From Fagopyrum homotropicum (lineage: Eukaryota > Streptophyta > Magnoliopsida > Caryophyllales > Polygonaceae), in contig BSWB01000002.1 in the NCBI GenBank assembly GCA_033239125.1, positions 110,584,443-110,648,442 on the forward strand: a stretch of DNA of 64,000 nucleotides. Direction: 5' to 3'. The notes beneath the pieces were generated by a model. It saw only the letters and a list, made by a program, of their open reading frames with translations, ran no database searches and was not told the DNA's origin. Of the stretch, positions 11,527-22,613 are shown one piece after another (position 1 is the first letter of the stretch; each line of letters begins with the position of its first letter). The position numbers and the translations under genes are program-made.

Positions 11527-14500
11527 TTAGCTATCAACCTCAATGCCTCGGTTGGACACCAAGTGTTCCAACACAATGCCTTCACTTACCATGAAGTGGC
11601 ATTTTTCCCAATTCAAGACAAGATTTGTCTCCTCACATCTCTTTAGCACTAGAGACAAGTTAGCTAAACAATCATCAAAGGAAGGTCCATAAACATAAAA
11701 ATCATCCATAAACACTTCCATGATGTTTTCAATATACTCAAAAAAGATAGCCATCATACACCTTTGAAAGGTGGCGGGTGCATTACACAACCCAAATGGC
11801 ATTCTCCTATATGCAAAAGTACCCCAAGGACATGTGAATGTAGTTTTCTCTTGGTCATCGGGGTGGATAGGGATTTGGAAGAATCCACTATAACCATCTA
11901 AGTAGCGAAAGTGAGAATGTTGAGCTAATCTCTTTAGCATTTGGTCAATGAAAGGAAGAGGGAAGTGATCTTTCCTAGAGGCCACATTTAGTTTCCTATA
12001 GTCTATACACATCCTCCACCCCGTAACCGTTCTAGTTGGGATTAATTCATTATTCTCATTAGTCACTACGGTCATCCCACCCTTCTTAGGAACCACATGC
12101 ACGGGACTAGCCCATTTACTATCCGAAATCGGGAAAATGATTCCCGCATCTAGCAATTTAAGAATCTCCTTCTTTACTACTTCTTTCATGATAGGGTTTA
12201 GTCTTCTTTGAGGTTCAATTGAAGGTTTATGGTTGTCTTCCATCAAGATCTTATGCATGCACAAAGAAGGTTTAATGCCAACTAAGTCATCAATGGTGTA
12301 GCCAATGGCTTTCCTATGCAATTTTAATTCATGCAACAATCTAGCAAGTTCATCATCATTCAAGCATGCATTCACAATAACCGGAGATGTAGAATTTTCA
12401 CCAAGAAGAGCATACTTCAAATGAGAGGGGAGGGGTTTAAGTTCAAGTTCAGGAGGACCTTTATCGAGTGGAAACGATCCATATAATGTTGGTTGAGATG
12501 AATCCAAAGCCATGAAAGACTCCTCAAGGCTCCTTGAAGCTTGATCATCAACTAAGGCAGTTTCTGGAGAAACCACGGGCAAAATCACGGGCTCTGGCAT
12601 AACCACGGCCATGGAAGTTTCTAAGCTAGCATTTCGGAGCACTCCAGTAGGTTCCACGGGAGAAACCATGGGCGTGGTTCTTGGTCTCTGGCCGTGGTTC
12701 TTGCAGAAATTCAGCACATCTTCGTGTGCTTCAAATTCAGCTTTTGCCTCCTTTTCCGATGCATCTAAGGCCTTGATTTCTTCATTGCAAGCCTTGTCAA
12801 CTCCTTCCTCCATCAAACTTAAGCTAAGAACCTTCTCCAAGGGGTCCTTGATCAAAATCGAGCTCACAATCTCTCTACAATCCTCTTGCTCGACAATGTT
12901 GAACACATCTTCACCAAGGGCTGGCCCTTTCATCATTGTGGACAGCTTGAACTTGATATTCTCTTCTCCAATGTTGAAGGAGAGAATTCCATTTTTACAA
13001 TCCACCAAGCATCCGGATGTAGCCAAGAAAGGTCTCCCTAAGATGATGGGAACTGGATAGTCCGCCGGGATATCCAAGACAACAAAATCAATCGGCACAT
13101 AGAACATCCCGAGTTGCACCGGTATATCCTCCAAGATTCCAACCGGGTGAGTGATCGAACGGTCCGCCATGTAAAGGGTCATCTTGACCGGCTTTGGCTC
13201 TCGTAGCCCAACCTTGTTGCAAAGTGCAAGCGGAATGATGCTTACACTTTCCGCAAGATCACATAGGGCTTCATACTTCACTTCTCCCACTCCAATTGGA
13301 ACACAAAAGGATCCCCGATCTCTTAGCTTAGGAGGCATTTCCTCCTTCATGGTTTGAATAAATTCCGAGGACCTCTTTGTCATCCTCACTTCTCCATACT
13401 CCTCCAACTTCCTCTTGTTGGAGAGAATTTCCTTCAAAAACTTGCCATATGCCGGCATACCTAGAATAGCATCCATGAACGGAATGTTAATATGCAATTT
13501 AGACATAAGTTCAAGGAATTTACCGAAGTGTTTGTCCAAGCGAGCCCTTGCTCGTGATTGTGGGAATGGTAGTGGTGGCTTGTATGGAGGTGGTGCCACA
13601 TATGTTGGCTCATCATCCTTGCTCTTGCCTACATCTTCTTGCAATGGCTCTTCCTCTACCACTACTTGCTTCCCCTTGTCACTTCCCTTAGGTAAGGGAT
13701 CCTTCATGCTCAACCCGCTCCTTGTTGTGATGGCCAACTCTTGGCCTCTTGGATTGTCTTCGGTTCTTCCGGTAAGCTTTCCCGGATCTCTATGAGCTTC
13801 ACCCGTCTTTTGGAACACTTGTGCTTCCAACACCTTTTGAGCCTTAGAAATGGAAGTCACCGTGCTCTCAAGACCACTCAACCTTCCAAGCAATTGCTCA
13901 AACATCATCTCGGTTCTATCCTTTGGAGGTTGAGTGAATCCGGGTGGAGGTTCTTGTGAAGCCTTTGGTGGTGGAGCTGCGCTTGTGGAAGCGGGAGGGT
14001 TCAAGGCACCATCCGGGTTAGAATAGGAAAACCCGGGATGGTTGTGATAAGGCCGGTAATTGTTGAATTGCCGGTTGTTGTTGAAGTTCCTTGGGCCTTG
14101 ATAGTTGTTGTAGTTTCCCCTTCCCATATAGTTCACATCCTCCTCCTTGGAAGACAAGTTTGCTTGCACTTGCACTTGAGGGGTTGCTTGATTCTTCAAA
14201 GTTGTAGCACACAACTCCCTCAAAGATTTCAGCTCATTGTTGATTGCATCAAGCTTGAAGTTACTCATGGTGACTTCACTCACCTCATATGTTCCCACTT
14301 TCCTCCCATCACTCTTCCTATGGGAGTACTTCTCAATCACCAAAGCTTGTTTCTCTACAAACTCCCAAGCCTCATCCACATTCTTCTCCATAAAGGTTCC
14401 ACCGGAAAGTGATTGAAGCTTGAATTGGCTATCCTCATCAAGCCCGTTGAAATAGATCTCCAATAGCTCTATCTTCGGTATTCCATAGTGTGGACAATCT

Positions 14501-15285
14501 AGGAGAAGGTCTTTAAACCTCTCCCAAGATTTGAATAGGCTTTCTCTATCCTTTATCACGAAGGCATTGATCTTCCATCTTAGCTCGGTAGTCTTGGAAG
14601 GTGGGAAGAACTTTGTCAAAAACTCGGTTGTCATCTCCTCCCAAGTACTCACTCGCCCTTGTGGAATAGATTGATACCAAGCCAAGGCTTTATCCTTAAG
14701 AGAGAAGGAGAAAGCCCTAAGCTTATGGTTGTTGCTCTCCAATCTAGGCGGTCTTAGAGTCTCCATCAAGATCTCATAGTTCATCAAGTGTTGATGAGGA
14801 TACTCTCCTTCCATCTCTCCAAATTGATTATCCCGGATCATTTGTAGAACTTGAGGGCGGAGCTCGTAATCATGGGCTGCGGGATCTCCTAAGTTCACAC
14901 CCGGACGGTGTGCTCTTTGTGCCGGATCCATACGTTTCCCTAACTTTTGTGGCTCTTCAATAGCAATGGGCACAACTCGAATATTAACCGCCGGCTGCGG
15001 TTGTGGTGGAGGTGGAGGTTGACGATTAAGCTCTCTTTGCACAAGAGCTTGCCTAATCTCTTCAATGTCCCTCCTAGTTGCTTCTTGCCTCTCATTGGCA
15101 AGTCTCCTCTCATTATCCAAGGCTTCATTCCTTAGTCTAATTTGCTCTAAAGCCTCATCCAACTCAGCTTGAAGATCTCTTGCGGCCATCTCCTTCTCCT
15201 TTCTAATGCTCTTAGACCTAGCATTAAGGATTTTCTCCGGTTCGGGATCGAATGGAGCTAAATCCTTGCCACGAGATCTTCGCAT
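11527..15285 (-). pseudogene. gag-pol: B gag-protease-RT polyprotein
   Basis: The minus-strand start is ATG 15285 (MRRSRGKD), chosen because D and J start with the matching MRRTR; the frame is open a little further upstream. Order: N-terminal coiled-coil region; Athila gag core (DYELRPQVLQMI, KALAWYQSIPQ, EFLTKFFPPSK, about 14880-14330); Asn/Pro-rich linker; protease (ALCDLAESVSIIPL, VLDIPADYPVPIILGRPFL, about 13330-13000); a linker rich in CCACGG repeats (about 12720-12540); and RT (WRMCIDYRKLN, YLDGYSGFFQI, MPFGLCNAPATFQRCM, catalytic FMDD near 11698-11711). Where relatives have DLGAS, B has DLAES at the protease active site. It ends at a frameshift just after GIEVD. Confidence 0.9.
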
Positions 15286-15402
15286 GCACCTAAAGAGTGA
15301 GAGATGTCCTGAAAAGCAAAGACACAAACCAAACGAGATCAAAAGCAACAAGAAAGACCTACACTATAAACAATCACAAACAACGACTCAATCTTCACCT
15401 AA

Positions 15403-15420
15403 TCCCCGGCAACGGCGCCA
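15403..15420 (-). promoter_or_regulatory. B primer binding site, tRNA-Asp
   Basis: On the minus strand TGGCGCCGTTGCCGGGGA, a perfect complement to the 3' end of plant tRNA-Asp. It is six bases from the LTR end. Confidence 0.9.
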
Positions 15421-15426
15421 AAAACT

Positions 15427-17261
15427 TGTTACGCTAAGAATGTATGCACCAAAAGTCTTAAATTTATACTTGTTATATTTTTCCTAACTCCTAGAGAACC
15501 CGCAGTGTACGGGACATTTCGTAGTAGGGATAGTATTCCGAGGTCGAACACAAAGACTGAGGTGATATTGAATCGATTAGTGACTAAGGATAGTGTTGAT
15601 CTAGGCTAAGAAAAGAGAAAGAAACAAATAAATGAAAATCTCAATGTTTTTGGGTTTGGTTTTGTGTGGTGATCAATCAAGAATCACACCGATATAAGAA
15701 TGCAAAACAAACTAACAATCTAGCAAAAAACACAAACAAGCAAGACACACACGAGATATGAGATCAAAGAGAGAAAAGCGGATTCTAGGGGTTGAAAATT
15801 CCGGTTATGGCATAGGACTCAAGCTTCTAATCAACCTTAGACAAACTATAGTATGTTGGGAAGGAATGTTTCTCAAATGGGGTCAATTACCGGGTAGGTC
15901 TCATGACCCACTAATCCCGCACCTAAGGTCCTATCACCGGGTAAGTCTCTAGGAGCCTAAGGAAGGGATATCTACACAAACCGGATGGTATTCTAGGGAT
16001 CTAACCTGTCCTTACCGGGTAATTCTCGGGAAGGCAAGTCCTAAACACCTATCCTATCACACTCAGTCCAATAGCGGCTTGTGAGGCTCACTACTACCTA
16101 GAGTTCGTCATCTTCGGTATCTAAGAGCAAGAATCACCGGGTAGGTCTCTTCTAACACTTAGTTGCTAACACTAGGTCACCCTAGGATAGATTTAGCTCA
16201 ACAAACACTAGGATTTCAACAATCTAATATTCTAGCACTTAGATTCATCAAATTAAACGAGTTAGTCAGAATTATGGGTTGTTCGTCCCTTTCCACGTCC
16301 GTGGAGTGGCAAGAACGAACCGTGGTTTCCAACAGTAGCTCGGTTCAAGCGAATAAATCAACAAAAGGTACATATTAGTCCATTCTATCATAGTCCAAGC
16401 CATAACCATCGTTTCCTTACCCTAGAATCACATCTATCTAGCCAACAACAAGCATTTCAACAATCAAACTCAACAAGCATACATTCATGGCTTCCATAGC
16501 AAGTAGATGAAGTAAAATAGAGATGAACAAGTAGAACAAAGAAAACCAAGCTGAATATGAATTCAAGAAGGACTTACAACCCTTCTAAAGAAGGTTCAAT
16601 CGTTTCTTACAAACACTTGCAAAACGGCTTCACAAATCTCACTCAAAACTATGAAAAACTAAGAATGGTGTGTTATTCTCTTCTTCTCCAATGGAACCTT
16701 TTCTTCTCCTTCAAGAGTAGCTCCAATCCAATCTTCCAATGAGAGAATATGTGCTGTTGAGAGTGTGGGAGAGAATGGAGTGATGGGGTCTGTCCTTAAC
16801 AGCCTGCATGACCACCTTATATCCTCAACAAATTGCAAGAGTCGGCCATGAAGATCGTGGGACAGCTGTCACAGCTGTCTGGGGAAAACCACGGCCCATT
16901 TCCATGCCCGTGGAACTCCTAGTGGCCGTGGTTTTGGTGCCTCAACTTGTTTTGGATCATCAAGCCTCAATTTGGTGCAAGGCATGCACCAACAAGGTCC
17001 CATGTGTCCTCCTTAGCCCCTAACTTGCATCCCAATGAGTCCGAAGGTGTGTCATCTCGAGGAACGATCCTCGAATGTATCGATTAAGCTCTTAAATCTC
17101 CCAAAATACCTACAAAGCATGCAAAAGTCTGTGTAGACGTCTATCTCGACAAAATACATGAATGGAGTGCAAACGTCGTGAACTAGTGCTAAACCATGCA
17201 TGAATGAGCGGAAAAACTATCTAAATGAGTGCCTAAACCTAAGTCATAAATCGTGTTATCA
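15427..17261 (-). repeat. B 5' LTR, 1835 bp
   Basis: Plus-strand edges are TGTTACGC (15427) and TGTTATCA (17261); in element orientation it runs TGATAACACG...GCGTAACA. It contains four copies of ACCGGGTAAGTCTC-like motifs (15889, 15936, 16014, 16136) and CCACGG dyads (for example CCACGTCCGTGG, 16292-16303, and a cluster at about 16885-16935). The K LTR (61674-63504) is the same family and nearly the same length. Confidence 0.88.
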
Positions 17262-18090
17262 GGAGTTCATAGAGAAACGAGCTTTGCATATGGAGAAATA
17301 CTCCCACCAAGGAGCTGAAGGTGGATTTAAAAGAGTCAACTTCCAAGAAGGTCCATCAAACAACGATCAACTCACCTCTTTAAAGAATGATGTGAAGCAA
17401 TTGAAAGACCTTTTGGTTGCTCAAACCAAGAAAGAAGAGGAAGGATATCAAAACTCAAGGAACAACAACGGGTACCGGAACAACAACAATGGTTCCCGGA
17501 ACAACAACTACAACAATAATAGAGGATCCAACAACAATAATTGGAGGCCAAACAATCAAAATTCAGGTAACTCTTACTCTAACTCCAATCTGAACAACTC
17601 TTCTAACCCTTTCCTCTCTTCTTCTTTTACTTCTACTCCATTGAAGAGCCAAGAGCCTAGATCAAGCTTATCCCAGCCGGAGAAGAAAGATACAGTGTTG
17701 GAGGCTATCTTGATCAAGCTCAATGCTATGGAGACGTCCATAACTTTATTTTCGAACGCACAAAAAGCCTTAGAACAACAATTCTTTAACAAGGCAAATG
17801 AAGCGCCAAGAGATCCAAGGAAGCTCCCAGCAAGGACAGAGAGCAACCCCAAGGGACAAATCATGGCAATAATGACGAGAAGTGGACTGAAAACTGCAGA
17901 TCCTGTGCCTCGATCGATGCCAGTACAGACGAAGAACACCTCGGTCCAGGTACAGTCGAAGAACACTTCGGCCGAGGTACCAACCGAGGTGGAGCCTCAG
18001 AAAGCGGAGGAGAAATCTGAAGTTTATGTTCCACCTCCTGCTTATAAACCACCACTTCCATTCCCCAATCAAGGGCTAGAGCACATCTAG
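17262..18090 (+). pseudogene. gag: A gag, C-terminal part
   Basis: The frame starts at the B insertion with EFIEKRALHMEKYSHQ, equal to the end of the Athila gag core in B, D and J. An Asn-rich low-complexity tract (about 17460-17570), a Ser/Pro linker, and KLPARTESNPKGQ...MTRSGLKTADPVP follow. The linker at 17930-17995 is built from ACCTCGG/CCGAGGT repeats that encode TSVQ, TSAEV and PTEVE. The tag PPPAYKPPLPFPN near the end matches B and D just before the protease. A one-base frameshift near 18066 leads to TAG 18088-18090; the other frame carries on as SRARAHLDKVGKF into the protease. Confidence 0.87.
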
Positions 18091-18983
18091 ACAAGGTTGG
18101 GAAGTTCCTTGACTTGATGAATAAACTACATATTAATATCCCTTTCCTTGATGCTATTCTAGGGAAGCCCGCATATGAGAAGTTCTTAAAAGAGATCCTA
18201 TCAAGGAAGAGGAAGCTGGAAGACTTTGGTGAAGTAAGGATGACATCTAAATCCTCCGAGCTCATTCAAATCATGAAGGAGAAGATGCCACCCAAGTTAA
18301 GGGATCCCGATTCATTTTACATTCCCATTCAAGTTGGGGATGTCACTTGTGAGGCATTGTGTGATCTAGGGGCCAGCATGAGCATCATCCCGCTGGAGCT
18401 ATGTGTGAGAATCGGACTTGGAGAGCCCAAGCCGGTGAAGATACGGTTATACATGGCGGACCGCTCCATTACCCATCCCGTGGGCATTTTGGAAGACGTT
18501 CCGGTTAAGTTAGGTAACTTCTATTTACCTATAGACTTTGTTGTACTTGACATTCCCGCAGATTATCCCGTTCCTATCATTCTCGGGAGACCATTTCTAG
18601 CAACTTCGGGTTGCAATGTGGATTGTAAGAACGCCAAGTTGCAATTCAACATTGGCGGTGATCAAGTTGAGTTTGCATTGCTTGCGGTAATGAAGGGAGA
18701 GCCGCCGGGAGATGATATCTTCAAGATCTATGATGAAGAAGAATCAAGAGAATTAGTGAGCTCTATCCTTATTAATAATCCACTTGAGAGAGTTATTAGT
18801 TTTAACTTAATGGAGGAAGGTATAGATGTTTCTTGTGATGAAGATATACGGAGCTTAAAGGCACTGGAAGAAGATCCAGGAGCTAATATTGAAAAATTAA
18901 TCCAGGAGAAGAGAAGCTCCAGTTTCGGTCCCAGTTGCAGTACCTCGACCGAGGCACTTTCTGGACCAACGAGGTGTTCTTGA
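18069..18983 (+). pseudogene. pro: A aspartic protease
   Basis: Continues the gag frame after the frameshift; the first ATG is 18114. Recognisable parts: LHINIPFLDAILGKPAYEKFLKEILS, then the protease core EALCDLGASMSIIPLELC with an intact active-site Asp, ADRSITHPVGILEDVPVKLG, and VLDIPADYPVPIILGRPFLATSG. The C-terminal linker FNLMEEGIDVSCDEDI...LIQEKRSSSFGPS runs into an ACCTCGACCGAGG repeat (18942-18955) and stops at TGA 18981-18983 because of a frameshift. In B the same linker leads into about 300 residues preceding and forming the RT; here it leads to integrase. Confidence 0.88.
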
Positions 18984-20488
18984 CTGAAGAACATCTCGGT
19001 CACCCTCTCTGGACCTCGACCGAGGTCGAAAGCGAGATGATGTCCACTGAGAATAACAAACTTCTTACTCCCTTTTCTGAAATTCAACCTCAATTGGTGG
19101 AACACTTTCTCCACCAAACTTCTGATAATAAAGGGCCTTGGTATGCAGACATTGTTAATTACTTTGTTTGCCAGGAAATACCACCAGGATTGACGTACGC
19201 TCAAAGGAAGAATTTCTTTAAGGATGTACGCCATTACTATTGGGATGAACCTCTACTATTTAAGAGAGGTCCGGACGGGATGCTTCGAAGATGCATTCTG
19301 GAAGATGAAGTTACTATTGTCATACGGCATTGTCACTCACTTCCTTGTGGAGGGCATGCTAGCGCTCACAAAACGTGCGCCAAGGTATTATGTTCCGGTT
19401 TCTTTTGGCCTACATTATTTAAGGATGTGCAAACGTTTGTTGTCTCCTGTGATGCATGCCAAAGAACAGGGAACTTATCTAGGAGGAACGAGATGCCACT
19501 CAATAACATACAAGAGGTTGAGATCTTTGATGTATGGGGAGTAGATTTCATGGGACCTTTCCCATAATCCGGAGGAAACCTCTACATTCTCCTAGCTGTC
19601 GACTACGTCTCTAGATGGGTTGAAGCCATTTCCTCTCCCACTAATGACGCCATGGTGGTTGTGAAGTTCTTTAACAGGACTACCGTTCCACGTTTTGGGA
19701 CTCCACACATCATCATTAGCGATGGAGGGACACATTTCATCAACCGGAAGTTTAAGGCACTTCTATCGAAGTATGGGGTAACCCACAAGGTAGCAACCCC
19801 TTATCACCCTCAAACTAGTGGACAGGTCAAGATCTCTAATAGAGAAATTAAAGCAATCTTGGAGAAGACCGTCTCTAGGATGAGGAAGGATTGGACGATG
19901 AAGTTGGACGACGCTCTTTGGCCCTACAGGACCGCATTCAAGACTCCCATTGGTACCACCCCTTATAATTTGGTATATGGGAAGTCTTGCCATTTGCCCG
20001 TTGAGTTAGAACACAAGGCATATTGGGCAATCAAATGGTTGAACTTCAACATCAAGGAAGCCGGTGAGAAGCGGCTATTGGATATCAATGAGCCGGAGGA
20101 GTTGTGTTTGAACGCTTATGATAATGTCAAGATCTACAAGGAAAGGACAAAGAAATGGCACGACAAGCGTATCATCCCTAAGGAGTTCAAAGAAGGAGAT
20201 TTAGTTCTACTCTTAAACTCCCGCCTTCGCCTCTTTCCAGGTAAGTTAAAGTCTAGATGGACAGGACCTTATGTTGTGAAACATGTTTTCCCTTATGGTG
20301 CAGTCGAGATCTGGGGAGAAACAAGTGGAAGATTCAAGGTCAATGGTCATAGACTTAAGAAATACAAACCGGAAGTCCCGGTTGAGGAGATTGCACCACT
20401 ATACCTTACGGTCCAGCTAGCGACCTTAAATCAAGCGCTTCTTGGGAGGCAACCCAAGGTATTTCTTTCTTTCCTTTTTCTAGCCTAG
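18935..20488 (+). pseudogene. int: A integrase, joined directly to protease linker
   Basis: In the frame overlapping the protease end, coding passes EEHLGH and WYADIVNYFVCQEIPPGLTYAQRK into the zinc domain HCHSLPCGGHASAHKTC...CDACQRTGN and the core FDVWGVDFMGP. A single in-frame TAA (19565-19567) breaks it, then it reopens with NLYILLAVDYVSRWVEAI, IIISDGGTHF and NREIKAILEKTV. At the third catalytic position the motif reads GQVKIS where B and D have GQVE: Glu changed to Lys, so this copy should be inactive. The C-terminus has LKSRWTGPYVVKHVFPYGAVEI. It ends ALLGRQPKVF..., the usual end of Athila pol. No RT or RNase H motif is present upstream. Confidence 0.88.
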
Positions 20489-21221
20489 CTTTAGATAGTT
20501 TGCTTTGCTTTGCTTTGTTTTTGGCGTCATAGACACACAACAGGTAATCTCTAAGGAAGGAATACAAACCCGAAGCAACACTAGAAGGACAGAAGTTCGA
20601 GAAATCGAGAAGATGGAGTTTGACTAAGACACATCTCGGTTGCTGTCACAGCACCTCGACCGAGATGATTCTTGAGCAACCGAGGCGACTAGGGTTTATA
20701 ACAATCCACCTCGGTCCGTATCACCTCGGTCCAATCGGGACCACCTCGACCGAGGTGACAGCAGTTTCAGAAAAGGGTATAAAAGGGGGATCGATTTCTC
20801 TCTCTTCCATCTCTCACCTTCTCGACCGCGGCGTAGAGAATCATCTCACTCCCCGATTCTCGATCGTTTTCGACGATTCTTGCTCCCAATCTGCAAGGAA
20901 AGAGTAGAGGATCAGTTTGCAAGCGACATTCAACAACAAAAACGCTCCAAATCGGCCGAATCTGGGGTAACAAAATCGAAAACCCTAACTTCTCGTCTTT
21001 TACTGATTTTGGAAGAAATTGACTTTGGTTGCCAATCATTCTTGTTGAAAAAGGCTTAAGTACCCCATAGGAACAATTGGTAGTGATATTGGGGGAAAAT
21101 AGCTGGATTTTTGAGAGTTGGAATCAAACAGCACATCACCTCGGTCCAGTCGATCTGCATCTCGACAGAGGTGTTCTTGAGGGTTGTCAGGGCAACCGAG
21201 GTGTTCTGACAGAGAGAGAAA
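20489..21221 (+). other. A leader between pol and ORF1, dyad-rich
   Basis: No ORF of note. It carries two clusters of the family dyad: about 20630-20760 (including ACCTCGACCGAGGT, 20743-20756) and about 21137-21205. The rest is plain A/T- and C-rich sequence. Confidence 0.75.
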
Positions 21222-22451
21222 ATGAGGTCCAGATCTGATAGACAACTTGTTCTGAGGGATGGATCCTCACCTTCTTCTTCTTCCCGACGTTCCATACCGG
21301 TGATCCATGAGCGTCACCGGGTAGATTATGACCGCATTGCTGCACGCCCAGGGATTGCGCCACGGTTCCTAGATGTTGCTATCTTTGATTGACTCTATGT
21401 GGATGATGACTTGAGGCGGATGATTTCTTTGGTAGGGCTAGAGCAGTTTATGGAGATTAGAGCTCTAGGCTACCTCGAGCCCACATTGGAGTTTGTGAGC
21501 TCCGTGACCTACTTACCCGAGAAGAGGGCCATCAAGTACCAGTTGCTGAACTGGAACTACTTAGTCCCGATGGATCAGTGGAGAGAGATCTTCGGCTTCC
21601 CGACCCCGACAATTACTCATTTCCCCTCTCGAGCCGTGGCTCGACAGTTCTGGGGACAGATAGCTCACGTAGTTGAGCATGCTGATAGGTGGAGACCTGG
21701 AGACTCCAGGGAGCGCATCATCTTCCACCTTGCCTTCAGACTCGCTCACCGTATTTTTAGCGAGACACTTCTGGCGCGTACTGAGACGCCCCAAAAGATT
21801 AGACAGGAGGAGCTTCTGAGTCTATATTGCATGGTTACCGGAGGAGTTCCCGACTTTGAAGTGATGCTAGTTGAGGATCTTCATAGGATCAAGGCGAAGG
21901 GGAAGGGAGATATCTGTTGTGGCGGCTTAGTGACTCATCTTGCTACAGTGATGGACCTTGATTTGAGCGCATGTACTATGGTGGCGGCTGCCAAGCCGCT
22001 TGGTCTGCAGGAGATGATCACGAGGAGGATCCTGGTTCCTCGTGGACTTACTACGCCAAACGTGGCGATGCCTTGGAAGCAGACTGCCCCTCAGGGTATT
22101 AGATGGTCATCTCAGTTCTTAGTGTTTGACCCTCAATACTGGTCCACTGCGTGGATTCCTCTTATTGAGGACGCTAGAGACGTAGCAGTAACAACCCAGG
22201 AGCAGGATGAGGAGGAGGCTGATGAGGAGGATGATGGCGGCGCCACCATGGAGACAGGGACATATACAGCTGGTCCCAGTATACCAGTCGTCGGTCTAGA
22301 CGACGAGAAGACAGAGGATGAGCCAGCTGCAGCACCAGCACGTCCTGCCAGGCGTAGAGTTCACAGGCAGAGGGATCCCGTAGCTCACCACCGGATTGAC
22401 GATCTGACAGATCAGATGATTGACTCCTCGCAGCCTTGGTCGTCGATCTAG
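21222..22451 (+). pseudogene. A ATHILA ORF1-like protein
   Basis: ATG 21222 starts a 410-codon frame with one in-frame TGA at 21390-21392 (AIFD stop LYVDDD; a CGA codon is likely there). It is open again from 21393 to TAG 22449-22451. The N-terminus is Arg/Ser-rich; the middle has WREIFGFPTP, FPSRAVARQFWGQIAH, GDSRERIIFHLAFRLAHRIF and KGKGDICCGGLVTHLAT; the C-terminus is Glu/Asp-rich and then Arg-rich. It resembles the extra ORF of Athila elements (ATHILA ORF-1 family), whose role is unknown. D has the same gene. No signal peptide or membrane segment is seen, so I do not call it an envelope protein. Confidence 0.8.
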
Positions 22452-22613
22452 GCGGACGTTTGGATGACCATCGCCGAGAGATGGATAGCCGGACTCATTA
22501 GATGCTGGAGAGTCAGCACTACCATCGCCGGATGATGGAGATCCAATTCCAGCATATGATGGGATATCCATTCGACCCGTCCCAACATCCGTACATACCA
22601 TATCCACCACCAC

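Larger units (their letters stand above)
10104..17261 (-). mobile_element. B: Athila-type retrotransposon with RT, 3' part outside window
   Basis: Read on the minus strand: 5' LTR (17261-15427), tRNA-Asp primer site, gag, protease, RT, RNase H, and integrase cut at 10104 by T. The rest of the integrase, ORF1 and 3' LTR lie to the left of T, off-window. The LTR edge at 17261/17262 falls inside the gag of A, so B is inserted in A. The candidate target duplication next to the LTR is GGAGT (17262-17266); its partner is not visible. Confidence 0.9.

Noticed and set aside
12611..14412. Several plus-strand readings of 120-150 codons
   Set aside because: Antisense shadows of B's gag-protease coding, which has clear domain matches.
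15889..16149. Regularly spaced short repeats that might look like a CRISPR array
   Set aside because: Only four copies with unequal spacing, inside an LTR of a plant element; no cas genes and no conserved repeat length.
21222..22451. ORF1 as a viral envelope gene
   Set aside because: No signal peptide, transmembrane segment or cleavage motif is visible; the sequence resembles the Athila extra ORF of unknown function.
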